Below, piece by piece: positions 15,455-24,000 of a stretch of DNA of 64,000 bases. The translations under genes and the position numbers were made by a program. The notes beneath the pieces are model-generated. The model did not search any database. It was given only the letters and a program-made list of their open reading frames with translations, and was not told where the DNA came from. The first letter of the stretch is position 1; the number at the start of each line of letters is the position of its first letter. The DNA is from Euzebya sp. (lineage in GTDB: Bacteria; Actinomycetota; Nitriliruptoria; Euzebyales; Euzebyaceae). The DNA is taken from positions 1 to 64,000 of the forward strand of contig NZ_CAXQBR010000029.1 of the NCBI RefSeq assembly GCF_964222135.1, given 5' to 3'.

Positions 15455-16666
15455 ATGGCAGACAGGGAGTTCGACCTGATCGTCTACGGCGCGACCGGGT
15501 TCACCGGGCGCCTCGTCTGCGAGCACATCCTCGACCGCGCACCCGAGGGGCTGCGCTGGGCCCTGGCCGGCCGGTCCGAGGACAAGCTGCGGGGTGTGGC
15601 CGACGACCTCGGCACCGACGTCCCCCTCGTGATCGCCGACTCCGACGACCGGGCGTCGGTCGAGGCGATGGCGGCCCGCACGCGCGTGGTGTGCACGACC
15701 GTCGGGCCCTACGCGCTGCACGGCACCTCGCTCGTGGCTGCCTGCGCGGAGGCGGGCACCGACTACTGCGACCTCACCGGTGAGGTCCCGTGGATGCGCG
15801 AGATGATCGACACCCACCAGGACGCCGCCCGGCGGAGCGGTGCCCGGATCGTCTTCAGCTGCGGGTTCGACTCGATCCCCTCCGACCTCGGCACCTGGTT
15901 CGCCCAGCAGCAGATGATGGCCCACCACGCCGTCCACTCCCCGGCGGTGCACATGCGGCTGAAGGCCGCCCGCGGTGCCGCGTCGGGCGGCACCGTCGCG
16001 AGCATGCTGAACCAGGTCGAGGCGGCGACGCGCGACCGCGAGACCCGCAGGGTCCTGTTCGATCCGTGGGCGCTCCAGCCCGCCGGCGAGCGGACCGGCC
16101 CGGGCACGTCCGACGCGGTGATGCCCACCTACGACCGGGACTTCGACGCCTGGACCGGACCGTTCGTCATGGCGATGATCAACCTGCGGGTCGTCCGCCG
16201 GTCCAACGCGTTGCTCGGGTACCCGTGGGGGCGGGAGTTCCGCTACGACGAGGCGGTGCTGCTCGGCGGTGGACCGCTGGGCGCGGTCAAGGCGGGTGCG
16301 CTCACGGGCGCGATGGGCATCGGGATGGCCGGCCTCGCCGTCGGCCCCATCCGGCGGCTCGCGACGCGGTTCCTGCCCTCGTCGGGGGAGGGGCCGTCCG
16401 CCGAGGCGCGCCGCCGCGGGTTCTTCGACATCAGGCTGCTGGCCGAGCACCCGACGGACCGCTCGAAGGACGTCATGGTGCGGGTCCTGGGTGATCGCGA
16501 CCCGGGGTACGGGTCGACGGCGAAGATGCTGGGGGAGTCCGCCCTGTCCCTCGCCGCGGGCGAGAGCGAGGTCGAGGGGGGCATGTGGACGCCCGCCAGC
16601 GCGCTCGGCCAGCCCCTCCGGGACCGGCTCCAGCGGTACGCCGGCGTGACGTTCGAGGTCATCTGA
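15455..16666 (+). CDS. Saccharopine dehydrogenase-like NADP-binding protein
   Basis: A 403-residue protein whose N terminus FDLIVYGATGFTGRLVCEHI is an NAD(P)-binding Rossmann motif, followed by VCTTVGPYALHGTSLVAACA and GTDYCDLTGEVPWMR. Together these identify the actinobacterial saccharopine dehydrogenase-like / trans-acting enoyl reductase group. Mycobacterial relatives reduce enoyl groups during lipid synthesis; the substrate here is not known. GAGGAG lies nine bases before the ATG. The next gene, a Crp/Fnr regulator, begins one base after its stop codon. Confidence 0.85.
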   Translation: MADREFDLIVYGATGFTGRLVCEHILDRAPEGLRWALAGRSEDKLRGVADDLGTDVPLVIADSDDRASVEAMAARTRVVCTTVGPYALHGTSLVAACAEAGTDYCDLTGEVPWMREMIDTHQDAARRSGARIVFSCGFDSIPSDLGTWFAQQQMMAHHAVHSPAVHMRLKAARGAASGGTVASMLNQVEAATRDRETRRVLFDPWALQPAGERTGPGTSDAVMPTYDRDFDAWTGPFVMAMINLRVVRRSNALLGYPWGREFRYDEAVLLGGGPLGAVKAGALTGAMGIGMAGLAVGPIRRLATRFLPSSGEGPSAEARRRGFFDIRLLAEHPTDRSKDVMVRVLGDRDPGYGSTAKMLGESALSLAAGESEVEGGMWTPASALGQPLRDRLQRYAGVTFEVI

Positions 16667-16667
16667 C

Positions 16668-17465
16668 GTGGGCCATGCACCCCGCGGGAGCCCCCGTCGC
16701 ACCCCGCTCAGCATCCCCGAGTCCGACCCCCGCGCCTGCAGCTCGGGCGCGCGCGTGAACGCCCTCGCCCGCGTGCCCTTCTTCGCCGGACTGGACCACG
16801 ACGCGCTGCACCGGGTCGACGAGCGGACCACCATGCGGGGGATGGACGCCGGCCAGGCGATCTACCTGGCCGGCCGGCCCGCCGACCTGCTGTACGTGGT
16901 CGCGACGGGTGGGGTGAAGCTGACCGGCGCCGCACCCGACGGGTCCGAGGTGCTGCTCGACGTCCTCGGTCCCGGCGACTTCCTCGGCACCCTCCCCGTC
17001 CTGGGCGGCGAGACCTACGCCGAGCACGCGTGGGCGTTGACCGCCGGGTGCCTGCTGTCGTTCACCCCGACGAACTTCGACGCCCTCCTGGCCGAGCACC
17101 CCTCGGTGGCCCGCCAAGCGCTGACCGCGGTCGGCGGGCGGCTCCGCGATGCCCAGTCGCGCATCGAGCGGGCGGCTGCGAGCAACGCCCCGGTGCGCAT
17201 CGCGACCACGCTGCTGGTCCTCGCCGAGCGGCTCGGCGTGCGCGAGGAGGATCGCGTCCTGATCGACGTCCCCCTGGCTCGGGAGGATCTCGCCAGCCTC
17301 GCCGGGTGCGCGCCCGAGACCGTCAGCCGCTCGCTGGCGGCGTGGACCCGCGACGGGATCATCGACACCGGCCGGCGATGGGTGGCCGTGCGCGACCCTG
17401 CCGCGCTGGCGGCGGTCGCCGGGGTCGAGACCACGCTGGCGATGGAGGGGCAGGGGAGGGGCTGA
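16668..17465 (+). CDS. Crp/Fnr family transcription regulator
   Basis: A 265-residue regulator. Residues about 30-150 form a cyclic-nucleotide-binding-type beta barrel (YLAGRPADLLYVVATGGVKL, then VLLDVLGPGDFLGTLPVLGG). The C terminus is a winged helix whose recognition helix reads CAPETVSRSLAAW, with the ETVSR pattern seen in Fnr-type proteins. It has no cluster of cysteines for an iron-sulfur cofactor. A symmetrical CTGAC-N4-GTCAG site lies 39 bp downstream of the gene, in front of the metal ATPase operon, so control of that operon is likely. GTG 16668 has GAGGTC upstream; GTG 16755 is a shorter option. Confidence 0.85.
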   Translation: MGHAPRGSPRRTPLSIPESDPRACSSGARVNALARVPFFAGLDHDALHRVDERTTMRGMDAGQAIYLAGRPADLLYVVATGGVKLTGAAPDGSEVLLDVLGPGDFLGTLPVLGGETYAEHAWALTAGCLLSFTPTNFDALLAEHPSVARQALTAVGGRLRDAQSRIERAAASNAPVRIATTLLVLAERLGVREEDRVLIDVPLAREDLASLAGCAPETVSRSLAAWTRDGIIDTGRRWVAVRDPAALAAVAGVETTLAMEGQGRG

Positions 17466-17503
17466 CGGTCCGCGGGAGGCCGCGCGAAGTCGTGTGCGGT
17501 TGT

Positions 17504-17544
17504 CTGACCCACGTCAGGTTCGTTGCGGGAGTCGTCCGTACGGT
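17504..17544 (+). promoter_or_regulatory. Crp/Fnr-type operator at class II position, with -10 element
   Basis: CTGAC (17504-17508), CCAC, GTCAG (17513-17517) is a perfect 5-4-5 palindrome of the Fnr/Crp layout. TACGGT (17539-17544) is a plausible -10, and no good -35 is present. The expected start near 17551 puts the palindrome centre at about -41, the classic position for activator-dependent promoters. Confidence 0.6.
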
Positions 17545-17583
17545 TCGAGTTGCCACCGACCCGGGTGGCCTGAACCAGAAGGG

Positions 17584-17838
17584 ATGACCCAGATGTCCGC
17601 CTCCACCTCCGCCCCGTCGACCACCCGCACCACCCTGCGCGCCGAGGGCTTCTCCTGCCCCTCCTGCGTGGGGAAGATCGAGAAGCAGGTCGGTCGCCTG
17701 GACGGGGTCGTCGACGTCACCGTCAACTTCGCCTCCGCGCGGATCACCGTCGACCACGACCCCGCGGTCGCGAGCGTCGACGACCTCGTCGCCGCCGTCG
17801 CGAAGGCCGGGTACACGGCACGGCCGTCGGCGTTCTGA
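17584..17838 (+). CDS. Heavy-metal-associated (HMA) domain metallochaperone
   Basis: An 84-residue protein with one ferredoxin-like HMA domain. AEGFSCPSCVGKIEKQVGRL carries the metal-binding CxxC, and VVDVTVNFASARITVDHD is the second strand pair. Such proteins bind soft or borderline metals and hand them to a P-type ATPase. The ATPase downstream lacks an N-terminal HMA domain of its own, so this protein probably supplies that function in trans. ATG 17584 and ATG 17593 are both possible. It is preceded by the Crp/Fnr-type site and followed by a hairpin before the ATPase. Confidence 0.85.
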   Translation: MTQMSASTSAPSTTRTTLRAEGFSCPSCVGKIEKQVGRLDGVVDVTVNFASARITVDHDPAVASVDDLVAAVAKAGYTARPSAF

Positions 17839-17860
17839 CGAGGGCCTCTCGGTCCCTCGT
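17838..17860 (+). terminator. Hairpin between HMA gene and ATPase
   Basis: ACGAGGG (17838-17844) and CCCTCGT (17854-17860) pair around nine bases, starting at the last base of the HMA stop codon. With no T-run it may be a partial terminator or an mRNA-stabilising stem that lets the chaperone be made in excess over the ATPase. Confidence 0.5.
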
Positions 17861-17897
17861 CCCCGCATCCCACCCTCGTCCCGAAGGAGCCATCGAA

Positions 17898-19853
17898 ATG
17901 TCATCCGCGTTGCGCACCGGTCGATGGACGGTCCCTGCCGTCTCCGGTGCCCTCATCATCCTCGCCCTCGTCCTCGATCGCCGGGCAGCCCCGGGGGTGG
18001 TGGGCACCGCCGCGATGATCGCCGCGGCGGTGGTCGCCGGGACCCCGATCGTGGTGTCGGCCCTCCGCGCGCTGCGCGCCGGGGTGGTCGGCATCGACCT
18101 GCTCGTGAGCATCGCCGCGATCGGCGCGATCGCCATCGGCGAGCACTGGGAGGCCGCCGCGGTGACCTTCCTCTTCGCCATCGGTCACGCCCTCGAGGCG
18201 GCGACGCTGACGAGGACCCGGTCGGCGCTGGCCGAGTTGGTCGCGGTCGCCCCCGACGTCGCCGTCGTCCTCCGCGACGGCGAGCAGATCGAGGTCCCGG
18301 CCGGCGAGGTCGAGGTCGGCGAGGTCGTGGTGGTGAAGAACGGCGCCAAGGTGCCCGTCGACGGGCGCGTCGTGGCCGGCAGCGGCGCGGTCGACGAGGC
18401 GACGATCACCGGCGAGTCGATCCCCGCGGAGAAGGTCGTCGGCGACGTGGTGTTCGCCGGCACCATCGCCTCGGGCGGTGTCCTGCAGGTGGAGACCACC
18501 GGCGTCGGCGCCGACACGACCCTCGCCCGGATCATCCACCGCGTCGAGGAGGCCCAGGACGCGAAGGCCCGCACCCAGCAGTTCATGGAGCGGTTCAGCG
18601 CCTGGTACACCCCGGGCATCGTCGGGCTGGCCCTGGTGGTCGGGGTCCTGACCGGCGACGTGGTGCTCGGCCTGACCCTCCTGGTGATCGGGTGCCCCGG
18701 CGCGCTGGTCATCTCCATCCCCGTCTCGATCGTCGCCGGGATCGGCCGCGCGGCGAAGGACGGCATCCTGATCAAGGGCGGGGAGTACCTCGAGGCCTCG
18801 GCGCGGATCAGCGCGGTCGCGGTCGACAAGACCGGCACGCTGACCACCGGCCGGCCGGAGCTGACCGACGTGGCCGTGCTGGCCCCCGACGTCGACCGCG
18901 ACGAGGTCCTCACCTGGGCCGCCCGGGCCGAAGCGGGGTCCGAGCACCCCCTCGCCCGCCCGATCATCACCGCGGCGACCGTCGCGAGTGGATCGGCGCC
19001 GACGCTGCCGGACGAGGTGGAGTCGGTGCCGGGCAAGGGCATCACCGCGGTCGTCGACGGCACCCCGGTGCTGGTCGGCAACGCCGCGCTGCTCGAGGAG
19101 TTCGGTGTCGCCGACACCGTCGGTGCGGACCCGGTGGCCGAAGAGCTTGCCGCCGCTGGCCGCACGCCGATGGTGGTCGCGGTCGACGGCCGGGTGCTCG
19201 GGGTGCTCGCGGTGGCCGACGCGATCCGCGCCGACGCTCCGGCGATGGTCGCCGACCTGCACCGCGCGGGGGTGGAGCGCGTGGTGATGCTGACCGGCGA
19301 CGCCCCGCTGGTGGCCGAGGCCGTCGGCCGGGCGACCGGGGTCGACGAGGTCCACGCCGGCCTGCTGCCCGAGGACAAGCTGGCCGCGGTCGCCGAGCTC
19401 CAGGCCGCCGGGCACACCGTCGCGATGGTCGGTGACGGCGTCAACGACGCACCGGCGCTGGCGACCGCCGACATCGGCGTCGCGATGGGGGCCGCCGGGT
19501 CCGCGGTCGCGATCGAGACCGCCGACATCGCCCTGATGGGCGACGACCTGGCCAAGTTGCCGGAGGCGGTGTCGTTGGCCCGCCGGACGGTGGGCACGAT
19601 GCGCCAGAACATCGCGATCGCCCTGGTCACCGTGGCGGTGCTGCTGCTCGGCGTGCTGCTCGGCGGCGTGACGATGGCGGTCGGGATGCTGGTGCACGAA
19701 GCCTCGGTCCTCGTCGTCATCGCCAACGCGATGCGGTTGCTCCGGCGTCGCGCGTCGGCGCGGGCTCCCGGGACCGGGCAGGCGGCATCTGGGGTACCCC
19801 CGGTCCAGGGTGTCGGGGCCGAGGAGGTGGTCTCCGCCCCCGCCGGTCGCTGA
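17898..19853 (+). CDS. Heavy-metal P1B-type ATPase with CPG motif
   Basis: A 651-residue metal pump. TGES is at 171-174 (actuator domain), the membrane metal site reads VIGCPGALVIS at about 264-273, the phosphorylation motif DKTGTLT starts at D310, the HP motif is in GSEHPLARP, and GDGVNDAPAL is near residue 515. About eight membrane segments are visible. The membrane motif is CPG where Cu and Zn/Cd/Pb pumps have CPC and Co pumps SPC, so the metal cannot be assigned by rule. The ATG has AAGGAG eight bases upstream. Unlike many relatives it has no N-terminal HMA domain. Confidence 0.9.
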   Translation: MSSALRTGRWTVPAVSGALIILALVLDRRAAPGVVGTAAMIAAAVVAGTPIVVSALRALRAGVVGIDLLVSIAAIGAIAIGEHWEAAAVTFLFAIGHALEAATLTRTRSALAELVAVAPDVAVVLRDGEQIEVPAGEVEVGEVVVVKNGAKVPVDGRVVAGSGAVDEATITGESIPAEKVVGDVVFAGTIASGGVLQVETTGVGADTTLARIIHRVEEAQDAKARTQQFMERFSAWYTPGIVGLALVVGVLTGDVVLGLTLLVIGCPGALVISIPVSIVAGIGRAAKDGILIKGGEYLEASARISAVAVDKTGTLTTGRPELTDVAVLAPDVDRDEVLTWAARAEAGSEHPLARPIITAATVASGSAPTLPDEVESVPGKGITAVVDGTPVLVGNAALLEEFGVADTVGADPVAEELAAAGRTPMVVAVDGRVLGVLAVADAIRADAPAMVADLHRAGVERVVMLTGDAPLVAEAVGRATGVDEVHAGLLPEDKLAAVAELQAAGHTVAMVGDGVNDAPALATADIGVAMGAAGSAVAIETADIALMGDDLAKLPEAVSLARRTVGTMRQNIAIALVTVAVLLLGVLLGGVTMAVGMLVHEASVLVVIANAMRLLRRRASARAPGTGQAASGVPPVQGVGAEEVVSAPAGR

Positions 19854-19874
19854 TCGGTCGTCTGACGTGCAGGG

Positions 19875-19899
19875 ACCCCGGTCGGTGGACGGCCGGGGT
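19875..19899 (+). terminator. Hairpin downstream of the metal ATPase
   Basis: ACCCCGG (19875-19881) pairs with CCGGGGT (19893-19899) around 11 bases, about 20 bp after the stop; two T residues follow. It is the likely operon terminator. Confidence 0.55.
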
Positions 19900-20031
19900 T
19901 CGTCGTCGGACCCGCTTCTCGCCCGTGGGCGCCTGGCGGGGGAGGGGCGGGGCTGATCGGTGGCCGTTCGTCGCCCGCGGGTGACTCGCGCCGGCCTGGT
20001 AGCTCGACGAAGGGGTGTCACCCCCCTCCGG

Positions 20032-20037
20032 TACTGT
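20032..20037 (+). promoter_or_regulatory. Possible -10 of a leaderless transcript
   Basis: TACTGT ends six bases before the ATG at 20044, which has no Shine-Dalgarno upstream. A start at or near the ATG is therefore likely; a -35 is not evident. Confidence 0.35.
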
Positions 20038-20043
20038 GCGCGC

Positions 20044-20499
20044 ATGACCGAGTGGCAGCTGACCATCGACTGCGCCGACCCCTCCCGCATGGTGGTGTTC
20101 TGGGCGGCCGCCCTCGGCTACGAGGTCGCCCCGCCGCCGGCTGGGTACGGGACCTGGAACGACTGGTACCGGTCGGTGGGCGTGCCGGAGTCCGAGCTCG
20201 ACCCGATCGGTGACGGGGCGGACCGGCTCGTCGACCCGACCGGTCGCGGACCGCGGATCTGGTTCCAGCAGGTGCCCGAGCTCAAGGTCGTCAAGAACCG
20301 GCTCCACCTCGACCTGTTCGTCAGCGGTGGCAGGGGCACGCCGATCGATGAGCGGGTCCGGGTGGTCGCCGCCCGGGCCGCCGAGCTCGTCGAGCTCGGC
20401 GCGACGGTCCTGCACCGCGTGCCCGTGGACGACGGAGTCGTCGGGCACTACGGCGTGACGCTGCAGGACCCCGAGGGCACCGAGTTCTGCGTCACCTGA
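20044..20499 (+). CDS. Glyoxalase-like VOC protein
   Basis: A 151-residue protein of the glyoxalase-like type that is common in actinobacteria. WQLTIDCADPSRMVVFWAAAL is the first beta-alpha unit, RLHLDLFV the strand that usually holds a metal ligand, and VTLQDPEGTEFCV the last strand. The substrate is unknown and there is no cluster to indicate one. The neighbour on the other strand is an ABM-like gene, convergent and six bases away. Confidence 0.8.
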   Translation: MTEWQLTIDCADPSRMVVFWAAALGYEVAPPPAGYGTWNDWYRSVGVPESELDPIGDGADRLVDPTGRGPRIWFQQVPELKVVKNRLHLDLFVSGGRGTPIDERVRVVAARAAELVELGATVLHRVPVDDGVVGHYGVTLQDPEGTEFCVT

Positions 20500-20505
20500 C
20501 CGCGA

Positions 20506-20787
20506 TCACCGCCCGCGTGCGCCCACGATCGCGTACTCCGCCACCGCAGCGGAGCGGATCACCTCGCGCTGTCCGGCCGACGGGCCGCTGCCCCGGAACG
20601 CGTCGAGGGCCTCGGGTGACGTCCACCGCTCGTACACCCAGATGCGGTCGGGCTCGACCGGGTCGCCGGCGATGACGAGGTCGGCGCAGCCCGGCGCCTG
20701 CCGGGCGGCGTGGACGACCGATGGGCGCGCCGGTCGGGGAGGTCTGTCAGCTCCGTTGCGCAGATCGAGACGAAGGTGACAGACCAC
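20506..20787 (-). CDS. ABM-domain monooxygenase-like protein, possibly frameshifted
   Basis: The last 60 residues of this frame (HAARQAPGCADLVIAGDPVE, then DRIWVYERWTSPEALDAFRG and SAAVAEYAIV) match the antibiotic-biosynthesis-monooxygenase fold. The N-terminal part in the same frame is Arg/Pro-rich and unlike the family. A neighbouring frame upstream reads FVSICATELTDLPDRRA, which looks like the missing first strand and helix, so a one-base shift near 20720-20740 is likely. The frame starts inside 19-bp tandem repeats, so no clean start exists; GTG 20787 is a guess. It is either a recent pseudogene, a sequencing error, or a real protein with an odd N terminus. Confidence 0.45.
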   Translation of the reverse strand: MVCHLRLDLRNGADRPPRPARPSVVHAARQAPGCADLVIAGDPVEPDRIWVYERWTSPEALDAFRGSGPSAGQREVIRSAAVAEYAIVGARGR

Positions 20788-20859
20788 TCCCCGACGTGCG
20801 GCCCACTCCCCGACGTGCGGCCCACTCCCCGACGCGCGGCCCACTCCCCGACGCGCGGC
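20784..20859. repeat. Four 19-bp tandem repeats
   Basis: Units CCACTCCCCGACGYGCGGC start at 20784, 20803, 20822 and 20841; the first two have T and the last two C at one position. They sit between the ABM-like gene and dnaE and form the apparent N terminus of the former. Confidence 0.85.
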
Positions 20860-21095
20860 CCACCAGACGGGATCCCCACGGCGCGAGCGGCCGTCTCCGA
20901 TAGGGTTCTGCAGGTGCCCGACCCGACCGAGCAGCCCCGTCCGCCGGACCCCGCTGGGTCTTGTCCCGGACGGAGGCGGGCGCTACCGTGCACACCCTCT
21001 TCCCCACGAACTCCATCGGTGTAGTTCCCGGTCTGTGACCGCGCGGAACCGCACCTCCCGACGCCCGCCCACGGCAAGCTGAAGGGGTAGTCCAC

Positions 21096-24000
21096 ATGGG
21101 CGACTTCGCGCACCTCCACGTCCACACCGAGTACTCGATGCTGGACGGCGCGAGCCGCGTCGGCGAGATGATGGACGCGGTCGAGCGGATGGGCATGCCC
21201 GCCGTCGCGATGACCGACCACGGGGTCATGTTCGGGGCCATCGACTTCCACCGCGAGGCGGCCAAGCGGGGGATCAACCCGATCATCGGCTGCGAGCTCT
21301 ACCTCGCGCCCGGCAGCCGCCGGAACACCACCGACATGACCGTGGAGGGGAAGCGGTACTACCACCTGACGGTCCTGGCGGAGAACCAGGTCGGCTACCG
21401 CAACCTGATGAAGCTGACCTCCCGGGCCTACACCGAGGGGTACTGGTACAAGCCGCGTGTCGACCGCGACCTGCTGGCGGAGCACGCCGAGGGGCTGATC
21501 GTGCTGTCCGGGTGCCTGGGCGGCGAGGTCAACCAGAAGCTCCTCGCCGGCAACGACGTCGATGCCCGCGACACGGTGGGCTGGTACCGGGAGGTCTTCG
21601 GCGACCGGTACTTCATCGAGCTGCAGGACCACGACATCCCCGAGCAGCACCGGACCAACGGCCGGCTGATCGGCCTCGGCCGGGACCTCGACGTCCCCCT
21701 CGTCGTCACCAACGACTCCCACTACACCGACCAGGCGGACTACGACGCCCACGACGCGCTGCTGTGCGTGCAGACCGGCGCGCTCAAGACCGACGTGGAC
21801 CGGTTCAAGTTCCACAACGACCAGTTCTGGGTGAAGCCGGCCGAGCAGATGCAGGCCCTGTTCCCCGACCACCCCGAGACCTGGAAGAACACCCTCCTCA
21901 TCGCCGAGCGGTGCAACGTCGAGTTCGACTTCGACACCATGCACCTCCCGAAGTTCCCCACGCCCGAGGGGCACGACGAGAAGTCCTACCTCCGTGAGAA
22001 GGTGCGCGTCGGGGCGGTCCGCCGGTACGGCGAGGAGGACCGCGCGACCGGCTACGACGGGCTGCGCGACGAGGTCCGGGACCGCATCGAGTACGAGCTC
22101 GGCGTCATCGAGCAGATGGGCTTCAGCGCCTACTTCCTGATCGTCGCGGACCTGATCGAGCACGCCCGCGAGGTCGGGATCCGCGTCGGCCCGGGTCGCG
22201 GGTCGGCCGCCGGCTGCGCGGTCAGCTACTGCACCGGCATCACCGACCTCGACCCCATCGCCCACGGCCTGCTGTTCGAGCGGTTCCTCAACCCCGAGCG
22301 CATCTCGATGCCCGACATCGACATGGACTTCGACGAGCGCCGCCGCGGGGAGATGATCCGCTACACCGCGGAGACGTACGGCCAGGACCACGTCGCCCAG
22401 ATCGTGACGTTCCAGACGATCAAGGCGAAGCAGGCGATCAAGGACGCCACCCGGGTGCTCGGCCTGCCGTACTCCTTCGGCGACAAGCTCTGCAAGATGT
22501 TCCCGCCGGCGGTGCAGGGCAAGGAGGCGCCTCTCGACCAGGCCCTCGAGCAGTCCGGGGAGCTGAAGGAGGCCCGCGACACCAACCCCGACGCCCGCAA
22601 GGTGATCGAGCTCGCCGCCGGGCTGGAGGGGCTGCGCCGCCAGCACTCGATCCACGCCGCCGGCGTGGTCATCGCCGACGAGCCGATCACCGACATCGTG
22701 CCCACCTTGCAGGTGGAGGGGGACGGCGAGGTCGTCACCCAGTACGACGGGCGGCAGGTCGAGGATCTCGGTCTGCTCAAGATGGACTTCCTGGGCCTGC
22801 GGAACCTGACGATCATCTCCGACGCGCTCGACCACATCGAGATGACGACCGGTGAGACCGTCGACATCGACCACCTGCCCCTCGACGACGCCGAGGCGTA
22901 CGCGCTGATCAGCCGGGGCGAGACCGACGGGGTCTTCCAGCTCGAGTCCGCCGGCTACAAGTCGCTCTGCAAGCTGATGAAGCCCGACCGCTTCGAGGAC
23001 ATCACCGCCCTGGGCGCGCTGTACCGGCCCGGGCCGATGTCGGCGAACCTGCACGTCGAGTACGCCAACCGCAAGAACGGCCTGGCGCCGGTCACGTACA
23101 TCCACGAGGACGTCACCGAGATCCTCGAGGAGTCCTACGGCCTGCTGATCTACCAGGAGCAGGTCCAGAAGATCGCCCAGAAGATCGCCGGGTTCTCCCT
23201 CGGCCAGGCCGACATGATCCGGAAGGCGATCGGCAAGAAGCTCAAGGACAAGATGGACGCGCTCAAGGAGCAGTTCATCGACGGGACGGTCGACCAGGGC
23301 TACGACAAGAAGCTCGGCGTCGACCTGTGGGCCCAGATCGAGGGCTTCGCCAGCTACGCGTTCAACAAGTCCCACTCCGCCGCCTACGGGATGGTGACCT
23401 ACCAGACCGCGTGGCTGAAGGCGCACTACCCGGTCGAGTACATGGCCGCGCTGCTGACCAGCGTCAAGAACAACAAGGACAAGCTGCCCGCCGCCCTCCA
23501 CAGCTGCCGGGTCATGGGCATCGAGGTGCTCGTCCCCGACATCAACGACTCGCTCAGCGACTTCGCGCCGGTCGTCACCCCGGAGGGCGACCGGCCCCGT
23601 CAGATCCGCTTCGGCCTGTCGGCGGTCCGCAACGTCGGCGAGGGCGTGGTGGCCGAGATCATCGCCGCGCGACGGTCGAGGGGGGCGTTCACGGACTTCC
23701 ACGACTTCGTCGACAAGGTCCCGATGAGCGTGCTGAACAAGCGCACCATCGAGTCGCTCGTGAAGGCCGGCGCGTTCGAGTCCCTCGGCCACACCCGCCG
23801 CGGCCTGCAGGTCGCGGTCGAGCCGATCGTCGACAACGCGATCGCGATCAAGCGGAAGGAGGAGGAGGGGCAGTACGACCTCTTCGGCGGGTTGGGCGGC
23901 GGCGACGACGACGGCGCGGCGGACACCCGCATCGACATCCCCGACCTCGAGTACGACCGCAAGGAGAAGCTGACCGCAGAGCGGGAGATGCTCGGCCTGT

